This document shows, piece by piece, positions 1 to 6,116 of a stretch of 16,484 nt of DNA (within the stretch, counting starts at the first letter, position 1; each line of letters begins with the position of its first letter). A program made the translations under genes and the position numbers. Below the pieces are notes generated by a model, which made no database searches, was not told the DNA's origin, and saw only the letters and a program-made list of their open reading frames with translations. Origin of the DNA: Clostridia bacterium (lineage in GTDB: Bacteria > Bacillota > Clostridia > Christensenellales > Aristaeellaceae); the NCBI GenBank assembly GCA_030526935.1, contig JAUNBY010000030.1, positions 1 to 16,484 of the forward strand. The letters are read 5' to 3'.

Positions 1-327
1 TATCAATTTACGAATATAGTTAGCGATGATAGTTCCTCAACCGAAATATATGCGGGATTCCACAAAGATCAACGCACATTTGCGTCTATAGATATCACAA
101 AATATCATAGTGCTGAGATTCAAGTAGGTATGTGGCTGGAGAAGGATGATGTTATCTATGAGGAGATGGAGCATAATGGGCTAAAGTACACCATATACAG
201 CAACAGCAAATGGATGAACGCCTTTTGCTACGCGCCGCCATACACCTGTCATTTAAGCGTCAGGTCGTCCTCCACCGACGAAATAATCAAGATGATAAAA
301 TCCATACCCGAAAGGAGTAGCCCATGA
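1..327 (+). CDS. C-terminal part of a DUF4367-like hypothetical protein (5' truncated by window edge)
   Basis: The reading frame is open from the first base of the window to the TGA at 325-327, so about 108 C-terminal residues are visible and the true start lies outside. An internal ATG at 130 is not needed as a start because the frame continues upstream of it without a stop. The last 50 residues (a GLKYTIYSNSKW segment, then a strand, then an acidic helix ending DEIIKMIKSI) have the shape of the C-terminal part of DUF4367-type domains, found on extracytoplasmic and anti-sigma-factor-like proteins of Bacillota. That family call rests on recall of the pattern only. The stop overlaps the next gene's start as ATGA, so the two genes are probably translationally coupled and may act together. 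The gene seems more AT-rich than the operons to its right. Confidence 0.7.
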   Translation, partial: YQFTNIVSDDSSSTEIYAGFHKDQRTFASIDITKYHSAEIQVGMWLEKDDVIYEEMEHNGLKYTIYSNSKWMNAFCYAPPYTCHLSVRSSSTDEIIKMIKSIPERSSP

Positions 328-731
328 AAAAAAGACTATTCTATTTACTGATAGTAATTATCATTACGCTATCCTTAGCACCGCAGCTCGCCCATGCTCG
401 CGTAAGCGATATTATTAAAAGCTATAATGTCGTGGTAGAAGCCTTGAGTGATGGGAGGATCAAGGCCAAAGCCAGTGTCAGGGCTAACGAGATCACCACC
501 ATGCTAGGCTTCACAACTATCCTGATACAGGAGTACAACGGAACCAAGTGGGTGACAGTAAAAAACGTCAACGATAAATATGGCAGCGGAGAATCATACT
601 CATATACGACGTACTACAATGGCACTACAGGCAAAAAATATCGCGGCAGGGTGAGTTGTAAAGGCGTATATGATGGCGTGACAGACACGAGGCCATTAAA
701 AAGCTCTCCATCTTCGGTAATAGGAAAGTAA
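324..731 (+). CDS. Secreted beta-rich small protein, DUF6147-like
   Basis: This 135-residue protein begins with a textbook Sec signal peptide: MKKR, a hydrophobic core LFYLLIVIIITLSLA, and a likely cleavage site after AHA at about residue 25. The mature part of roughly 110 residues is rich in Tyr, Thr, Ser and Gly with alternating hydrophobic strands, including IQEYNGTKWVTVKNV and a GTTGKKYRGRVSCKGVY segment. This resembles secreted beta-sandwich proteins of the DUF6147 type common in Clostridia; the family name is a tentative match from memory. A single Cys in the mature region argues against an internal disulfide. AAAGGAG at 311-317 lies 6 nt before the ATG, and the start overlaps the upstream stop (ATGA), so both are one operon. 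No terminator hairpin was seen before the converging SecA-like gene 43 bp away. Function unknown. Confidence 0.75.
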   Translation: MKKRLFYLLIVIIITLSLAPQLAHARVSDIIKSYNVVVEALSDGRIKAKASVRANEITTMLGFTTILIQEYNGTKWVTVKNVNDKYGSGESYSYTTYYNGTTGKKYRGRVSCKGVYDGVTDTRPLKSSPSSVIGK

Positions 732-773
732 CGCAAGCAGTCCTCACAAAGATGGTAAAGAGTTTGGCGTCAC

Positions 774-3137
774 TTAATCGAACAGTAACTGGGAGTCTTT
801 TTCTACCTTAAGACGGAATACCCGACGAAGGCCTTCCTCGAGTATGTAGGCGTTTGCGGCATCGAGCATAAGGGCTGAATGCTGTATAAGCGTTATGTAC
901 GGTTTTCCTTTGCCGCTCGACATAAGCCGGTACCCCTCTTTCAATTCCTCGTAGCCCTCGAGAAAATCGCACCACGCTTCATCGACCAGTTGGAGCAGCA
1001 CCGCGCGGGAAATCTCGTCGAAAGCGCCGGGCGCTTTGCGCTCAAGCGCGCAAAGCGCGTTAACGGCGCTTTTTTCATACGCCGCCGCGTCGGGATAGTC
1101 CTCGTCGCGCGACGGATTCAGATTGTCCCGCCCGGAATCGGAACCCGAAGGCGAGCGAATTCCAAACACCCTGAAATACGCCACGCGAAACCGCGAAAAA
1201 CCGTCGGCGGGATCGGGATAGTCATTAATCATCCTATCGATTAAAAGGTTTATCATCTCGCGCAGTATCTTGCCGGACGCGCCGCTGTCGAGCAGCCTGT
1301 CGCGCTGCTTTAGCAGGTTTTGGCGGTGTATCTGCAATATGGTGTCCGTTTCCAGCGCCGACGAGCGTTGATTGGCGTCCTCCGCTTCCGCGCGCCGCTG
1401 CGCCTTTACGACGCCGCGCCTGCTGGCGTCGCCGTCGCCGAAAAGCCTTATCAAATCGTCGTCGGGACTTACGAAAAAGACGCTCTCTCCGGGATCGCCC
1501 TGGCGTCCCGCTCTGCCGGCAAGCTGACGGTCAACCCTGCTTGAACGCTGCCGCCTCGCGCCCACGACCAACAGCCCGCCAAGTTTTTTCACTTTTTCGG
1601 CGAGATCGGGGTCGCCGCCGCCAAGACGTATATCCGTCCCGCGTCCGGCCATGTTCGTCGCGACTATGACGCTTCCGGGCATACCGGCCGAAGCTATCAT
1701 ATCCGCTTCCTCGGCGTTTTGCCGGGCGTTGAGCACCCTGTGAGGGACACCCGCGTCACTAAGGCGCGCGGACACCTCGTCGCTCGTCCTGTCGTCAACG
1801 GTGCCTACCAGAACCGGTCTGCCGTTTGAATGCGCCGCTTTTACCGTTTGTACAAGCGCTTCAAGCGAGGCTTCCCCGTTCGGAAAAAACCTGTCGGGGC
1901 GGTCTATGCGTATGCATGGGCGGTTTGGCGGAATTTTTCTCACGCGAACGCCATAGGTGTCCGACAACTCCCTTCGCGCCTGCCACGCGGTCCCCGTCAT
2001 CCCGGAGAGATATGTATAACTCATGAAGTAATTCTGATATGTCACAGACGAAAGCACGCGGCTTTCCTGATGTATCTCAAGCCCCTCCCTGGCCTCAACG
2101 GCCTGATGAAGTCCCGCGCTGTAACGCCGGCCTTGCATGACCCTTCCGGTATTCCGGTCGACTATCAATACCTTGCCTTCGACAACTATATAGTCCACGT
2201 CGCGTTCCAATATGCCGTAGGCGTCGAGAGCCTGAAGTAAAAAATGATAGTTTTTAAGATTCTTTATATCAAACAGGTTTTCGGTGCGGTAATACCTCTC
2301 CGCCTTTCTTATGCCCTCGCTCGTCAGAAACGTCAGCCTGCGGCGGCGATCGACCACGTAATCGCCCGGATATTCGTCTATCGCGCGCTCGTCGTCGTCG
2401 AGAGAGTCGTACACCGTCTTTTTCAGGTATTTGACAAGGGTATCGGCTATTCTGTAATCCCTGTCATCGCCCTTGCCGCCGCCCGAAAGTATCATGGGCG
2501 TTACCGCCTCGTCGAGCAGTATGCTGTCGGCCTCGTCGACTATCGCGCAGTAAAGCCCGCGCTGTACGCGGTGTTCGCGCTTTGTGGCCATGCCGTCGCG
2601 AAGCCAGTCGAACCCGGCTTCGGTGGCGGTGGAATAGGTAATGTCGCAGGCATAGGCGCTTTGTTTTTCCTTCACGTCCATGCCAGATAGCGACAATCCC
2701 GTGGAAAATCCCAAAAGGGCGTATACCGGGGAATTTGCCTCGAAATCGCGGCGGGCAAGGTATTCGTTCACCGTAATCACGTGAACGCCCTTCCCGTCAA
2801 GCGCCCTGAAGCACGCGGGGAGTATGGAGGTGAGCGTCTTGCCCTCGCCGGTGTTCATCTGGGCTATTTCGCAATCGGCCAGCGCCGCGGCCGCCATGTA
2901 TTGCACGGGGTATGGCACAAGTCCCATAACCCTCCTGCACGCCTCGGCAGCCAGGGCGAACACCCTGGGAAGCCTCTTTTTCGCCGCGACGCCCCGCGCC
3001 GTTTCTTCGCGCAGTACGTCCATCTGACGGCAAAGCTCCCCGTCGTCCAGACGCTTAAAAAGCCCGCGCCAGTAATCGCAGGCTTTCGGCATATCTTTTA
3101 TGATATTGCTTATGCGGGGTTGTGCTTCGCTTTTCAT
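774..3137 (-). CDS. SecA-family protein translocase ATPase, divergent SecA2-type paralogue
   Basis: This 787-residue protein is a SecA motor, which drives preproteins through the SecYEG channel by ATP hydrolysis at the inner membrane face. Visible motifs: PVQ near residue 79, Walker A MNTGEGKT (94-101), VNEYLARRD (123-131), Walker B VDEADS (200-205), the preprotein cross-linking region (about 225-375), SGMTGTA (378-384), VATNMAGRGTDIRLGGG (492-508) and GRAGRQGDPG (541-550). A helical wing region ends near 780. It is shorter than most housekeeping SecAs, lacks the Cys-rich zinc tail, and has ARRQRSSRVD (527-536) where SecA usually has TERHESRRID. The ATG start at 3137 overlaps the ccsB stop as TAATG. 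It has no clear ribosome binding site, so translation probably depends on re-initiation. The reading frame continues upstream to 3719, but only as antisense to ccsB. A dedicated exporter for a subset of proteins is inferred; whether another secA exists in the genome is not known here. Confidence 0.9.
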   Translation of the reverse strand: MKSEAQPRISNIIKDMPKACDYWRGLFKRLDDGELCRQMDVLREETARGVAAKKRLPRVFALAAEACRRVMGLVPYPVQYMAAAALADCEIAQMNTGEGKTLTSILPACFRALDGKGVHVITVNEYLARRDFEANSPVYALLGFSTGLSLSGMDVKEKQSAYACDITYSTATEAGFDWLRDGMATKREHRVQRGLYCAIVDEADSILLDEAVTPMILSGGGKGDDRDYRIADTLVKYLKKTVYDSLDDDERAIDEYPGDYVVDRRRRLTFLTSEGIRKAERYYRTENLFDIKNLKNYHFLLQALDAYGILERDVDYIVVEGKVLIVDRNTGRVMQGRRYSAGLHQAVEAREGLEIHQESRVLSSVTYQNYFMSYTYLSGMTGTAWQARRELSDTYGVRVRKIPPNRPCIRIDRPDRFFPNGEASLEALVQTVKAAHSNGRPVLVGTVDDRTSDEVSARLSDAGVPHRVLNARQNAEEADMIASAGMPGSVIVATNMAGRGTDIRLGGGDPDLAEKVKKLGGLLVVGARRQRSSRVDRQLAGRAGRQGDPGESVFFVSPDDDLIRLFGDGDASRRGVVKAQRRAEAEDANQRSSALETDTILQIHRQNLLKQRDRLLDSGASGKILREMINLLIDRMINDYPDPADGFSRFRVAYFRVFGIRSPSGSDSGRDNLNPSRDEDYPDAAAYEKSAVNALCALERKAPGAFDEISRAVLLQLVDEAWCDFLEGYEELKEGYRLMSSGKGKPYITLIQHSALMLDAANAYILEEGLRRVFRLKVEKDSQLLFD

Positions 3138-3928
3138 TACGCGTATGAGTGAAGTCCCGGAAGCAATTTGTTGACGCCAACGAAGGTAAACAATACCGCT
3201 ATAAACGCGATTATGGCAAACCACGCCATTTTGTGTCCGCGCCATTTCATGCGCAGCCTCTGGTGCAGGTATATCGCGTAGATTATCCAGGTGATGAGCG
3301 CCCATGTCTCCTTGGGATCCCAGCTCCAGAATGACGACCACGCCTGTTCCGCCCACACGCAGCCTGAGAGTATGACCACGCTGAGCATCAAAAAGCCAAA
3401 GCATATGAGCTTGTAGGAAAAGTTGTCGGTATGGCGCAAAGTGCCCTCGTCGGACTTGCGCTCTATGGCGACATACCTCACGCCTACGCATGCGGCTATG
3501 GCGAACGCGGCGTATGAGAATACGGCGGCGCCTATGTGAAGCGAGAACCACGCGCTTCGAAGCGCGGGCATCAACTCGGTTATCTCCTGCGGCTGCAAGG
3601 CTGCGTAGGAGATTATGAGAAACGCCATGGGAGTCGATACCGCGGCTACCCAATCCATGTCGCGCTTTGAGAAAAGCTTGAAGAATATGCCCATAACCGC
3701 TATGCCCCAGGCGAAGCAACAGGCGAATTCAAATTGATTGGCCATAGGAAGCCTTCCGCCTGCAATGCCGCGCGCGACGAGATACGCGGTATGCGTCGCC
3801 GCCGCCGCTATAAGGCCAACCCACGCGGCCTTTTTAAGCCAGTTCTTTTTAAAGGCGGAAAATCCGAATTGGAGAAGCGTCGCGATGAAATACAGTCCAA
3901 CCGAGATCGTGAACAGCGTATTGAGCAT
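3137..3928 (-). CDS. ccsB: Cytochrome c biogenesis protein CcsB/ResC (CcsA family haem handler)
   Basis: In System II cytochrome c maturation this membrane protein works with ResB to carry haem across the membrane and attach it to CXXCH motifs of apocytochromes. The 263-residue protein has about eight hydrophobic segments. It shows the tryptophan-rich WWD signature at about 192-209 (WAEQAWSSFWSWDPKETW), which contacts haem. Likely axial histidines are H46, H131 (SLHIGAAVFSYAAF) and H260 in the conserved C-terminal GLHSYA. The usual Gly after the second Trp of the signature is Ser. The ATG at 3928 overlaps the resB stop as TAATG and has GGGAGGG 7 nt upstream. Length is normal for Gram-positive CcsB proteins. 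No cytochrome c gene, ResA or CcdA is in the window, so the client cytochrome must be elsewhere. Confidence 0.93.
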   Translation of the reverse strand: MLNTLFTISVGLYFIATLLQFGFSAFKKNWLKKAAWVGLIAAAATHTAYLVARGIAGGRLPMANQFEFACCFAWGIAVMGIFFKLFSKRDMDWVAAVSTPMAFLIISYAALQPQEITELMPALRSAWFSLHIGAAVFSYAAFAIAACVGVRYVAIERKSDEGTLRHTDNFSYKLICFGFLMLSVVILSGCVWAEQAWSSFWSWDPKETWALITWIIYAIYLHQRLRMKWRGHKMAWFAIIAFIAVLFTFVGVNKLLPGLHSYA

Positions 3929-5136
3929 TATTTGTCCCTCCCTAATCTATCCAACAGCGCTTCGACGGCCGCGTCGGTGTCTCTGGCGCTGACTACGCAC
4001 AGGCCGTTCTTTTTCGCGCAAATCGCCACGGGCGTTATGAAAAAGCAGATATAGAGTCCCGCGATAAGTACCACAAATGAGAGGTAGAGTACAGGAAGCA
4101 CCCATCCCGGCAGGTATTTAACCCTGAGTCCCGGATAGGCTCTGGGCGGTAGGAAAGTGTAGGTCACGCCGTCCACCTGATAGACGCTGTTCATCATGGC
4201 GTATCCCATTTGCGTTCCGCCTTCGTCGATGACGGAAATCAGGTAAAGCGGATTTGGCATATCCCCGGACGACGACGACATGGGCGCGATATTTCCTTCG
4301 TCATCTGCGACATAGTCGGGATACATCGTATAATACGCGACGCCGTATTCACCGTCGAGCGTCAGAAACGCTTCTTCGTCCAGCAAAACCTCCTCGCCGG
4401 GGTCGTCGGGGCCGTTTTGAATGTTTACTGCCGCGGAGTAGCCGTAGCTTTGCTGATAGATAGTCCATTCGTCGAAACGCGCGGGGTGATTCACCCGTAT
4501 CCGCGCTTCGAGAGACCTCGCGTCGGGAGCGGTCAGCGCGATATCAGACGTATATTCGATATTGCCCTCATCGTCGGTAACGCTGAAGGCATCGACGCGC
4601 AAAACCGTCCCGTCGGACAGTTCGACGCTGTCGCCTGTGAATATATTATAATCGAAATTTTCCTGAAGCGCAAGGGTGCATCCCCCCGCTATAAGCAGCA
4701 GCAAAAGGCCTACATGCGTTATAAACGAGCCGTACAGCCCCGCCCGCCCCCGAAGAAACGCCGAAGACCTGCCGCCGGCTGCCTTATTAATCTCATCGGC
4801 GCTTGCGGGAAGGTTGACTTCCCCCTGTTGCGCCGCGGAAACCAGGTGCCGTTCGCGAGCGGGTATGCACCTGAGCCTCAATATCGAACAAAATACCAGG
4901 TTCAGGCATAGGAATCCGAACAGCGCGGCGAAATACCACATGGAGTATATGCGGTCGAGTCCGGCAAACGCGATAAAGCCTGCGAACCAACCGTAAAGCT
5001 GCTGATAATACTGCTGGTTTTGTCCCTGCGGTATAAGCGTTCCGGCGACACAAAGCGCAAGTATGATTACAAGAATCGCTATGCCAAGCTTCATCGAGCT
5101 TAGTATCCCGCGCAGCTTTTTAAGTGAGGCTTTCAA
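3928..5136 (-). CDS. resB: Cytochrome c biogenesis protein ResB
   Basis: ResB is the partner of CcsB/ResC in System II haem delivery and cytochrome c maturation. This 402-residue protein has the expected layout: transmembrane helices at about 17-35, 66-88 and 134-153, a large extracytoplasmic domain of about 190 residues, and a last helix at about 344-369 followed by a short cytoplasmic tail. The start of the first helix region (SSMKLGIAILVIILALCVAG and TLIPQGQ) is typical of the family. H141 in helix 3 (SFITHVGLLLLLIAG) is a good candidate for the conserved haem-linked histidine. The start is TTG at 5136, 17 nt inside the end of the upstream gene, with GGGGAG shortly upstream. It is shorter than plant or proteobacterial Ccs1/ResB but within the range of Bacillota versions. 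Confidence 0.92.
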   Translation of the reverse strand: MKASLKKLRGILSSMKLGIAILVIILALCVAGTLIPQGQNQQYYQQLYGWFAGFIAFAGLDRIYSMWYFAALFGFLCLNLVFCSILRLRCIPARERHLVSAAQQGEVNLPASADEINKAAGGRSSAFLRGRAGLYGSFITHVGLLLLLIAGGCTLALQENFDYNIFTGDSVELSDGTVLRVDAFSVTDDEGNIEYTSDIALTAPDARSLEARIRVNHPARFDEWTIYQQSYGYSAAVNIQNGPDDPGEEVLLDEEAFLTLDGEYGVAYYTMYPDYVADDEGNIAPMSSSSGDMPNPLYLISVIDEGGTQMGYAMMNSVYQVDGVTYTFLPPRAYPGLRVKYLPGWVLPVLYLSFVVLIAGLYICFFITPVAICAKKNGLCVVSARDTDAAVEALLDRLGRDK

Positions 5137-5857
5137 TTATCTCTCCCCTTTCGACGCAGACCATTTGCCCGCATGGGAATATTGCCGCGTCTTGCGCTAC
5201 CAGGCGAAGGCAATCGCGAGCGTCGTTCACGCAAAATCCGCAAAGCGCGTCGGCGCCCATTTCGAAGAAAACCCCGTCCATGGGCGTCGAAGGCCCGCAT
5301 ATGACGGTAAAGGCGTTTTTACAAAGCTCTAAAAGGCGAGGCATCGTCTTATTTATGACGGCGCTTCCGGTTATGAAAACCACGTCCATTTCGGGAAGCA
5401 GGTATTCGCACGCCGGATCGGGGTAATCGCCCGCAGAGGGCTTTCTTTCAAGCACGCACATATCGCATATCCCAGCCAGCCTGCTCTCCAGATACGCGAA
5501 GTGGCCTACTACGCCGACTTTTTTGCCGCGCGCCATATCGCGATAGCGCAAAAAAGCGTCGGGGTTTTGCTGAGAGCCGAATAACGCCCCGCGATTGAGA
5601 TGAGCGTTTATCGCGGCAAGGCCGATTGCGGCTTGAGAAAAATCCCACGATTTTATCATTTCCGCCGCCCGCGAGAGGGGCATGCCCGCGAATTGAGACA
5701 TGTCCGTTATAACGGATCCGCCCGAAGAGCTTGAGGCAAGTCCCGCGCGTCCCGATTCCGTCTCGACCATAGTCCAGCTTGCGCCAATGCGGACGCGGGA
5801 TACTTTGTCATCATCAACCGTGGCTATCAGTTTATCATAAAGCTTCCAGGGATTCAA
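5120..5857 (-). CDS. DUF4213/DUF364 family protein (putative metal- or cofactor-binding)
   Basis: This 245-residue protein has the two-part layout of the DUF4213 plus DUF364 family: an N-terminal enolase-N-like part (NPWKLYDKLIATVDDD, then a strand-rich VRIGASWTMVET region) and a Rossmann-like C-terminal part. The latter carries GKKVGVVGHFAYLES, DVVFITGSAVINKTMPRLLEL and VICGPSTPMDGVFF. Family members have been proposed to chelate metals or bind a cofactor, but the reaction is unproven. I place the start at the TTG at 5857: family similarity begins at NPWKLYD, and GGAGGT lies 7 nt upstream. The only nearby ATG (5859-5861) is out of frame and gives just eight residues. The gene opens the operon with resB, ccsB and the SecA-like gene, and its 3' end overlaps resB by 17 nt. 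A role in haem or metal supply is inferred from context only. Confidence 0.85.
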   Translation of the reverse strand: MNPWKLYDKLIATVDDDKVSRVRIGASWTMVETESGRAGLASSSSGGSVITDMSQFAGMPLSRAAEMIKSWDFSQAAIGLAAINAHLNRGALFGSQQNPDAFLRYRDMARGKKVGVVGHFAYLESRLAGICDMCVLERKPSAGDYPDPACEYLLPEMDVVFITGSAVINKTMPRLLELCKNAFTVICGPSTPMDGVFFEMGADALCGFCVNDARDCLRLVAQDAAIFPCGQMVCVERGEIIESLT

Positions 5858-5864
5858 GCATAAT

Positions 5865-5870
5865 ACCTCC
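5865..5870 (-). promoter_or_regulatory. Ribosome binding site that decides the TTG start of the DUF364 gene
   Basis: Read on the - strand this is GGAGGT. It sits 7 nt before the TTG at 5857 and only 3 nt before an out-of-frame ATG at 5861, so spacing favours TTG. Confidence 0.75.
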
Positions 5871-5908
5871 GCAGGTTTATATATACTTACGTTTGCGTGA
5901 TTTATAAT

Positions 5909-5936
5909 ATCATATTTTTTCCGCCGTGTATGTCCA
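5909..5936 (-). promoter_or_regulatory. Promoter candidate of the DUF364-resB-ccsB-SecA operon
   Basis: On the - strand TGGACA (5931-5936) and TATGAT (5909-5914) are separated by 16 bp, each one base from the sigma-70 consensus. Transcription would start about 45 nt upstream of the TTG start codon at 5857. The surrounding region (5880-5985) is clearly AT-rich. Confidence 0.55.
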
Positions 5937-5990
5937 CTGCGATACATTAAATGTGAAATTTATGTTTATATGATATGAAAAGATGCGTAG

Positions 5991-6004
5991 AAAGAGCGCT
6001 CTTT
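5991..6004. promoter_or_regulatory. Perfect 14-bp palindrome upstream of the DUF364 operon
   Basis: AAAGAGCGCTCTTT is fully self-complementary with no spacer, the form of a symmetric protein-binding site more than of an RNA hairpin. It lies about 55 bp upstream of the candidate -35 box of the operon and beyond the oppA terminator. An operator role is inferred only. Confidence 0.35.
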
Positions 6005-6068
6005 TGCCATATGCCAACCTCAATCGTTTCATCGCATTCGTTATACTGTCCCGCGTTCCATAACGACG

Positions 6069-6099
6069 ACGGGGCTGCCTCACCTGGAGGCAGCCCCGT
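6069..6099 (-). terminator. Strong hairpin terminator after oppA
   Basis: A perfect 13-bp stem (ACGGGGCTGCCTC pairing with GAGGCAGCCCCGT) closes a 5-nt loop, 18 nt beyond the oppA stop codon in its direction of transcription. The - strand lacks a long U tract after the stem (it continues CGTCGTTATGG), while the + strand side has TTTGCCGATTTAT. It probably works as a terminator or a 3'-end stabiliser and separates oppA from the DUF364 operon. Confidence 0.8.
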
Positions 6100-6116
6100 T
6101 TGCCGATTTATATAAC

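Noticed and set aside
3138..3719. A 194-residue N-terminal extension of the SecA-like reading frame
   Set aside because: It is entirely antisense-frame overlap with ccsB on the same strand in another frame, is Arg/His-rich without SecA similarity, and the ATG at 3137 matches where SecA homology begins.
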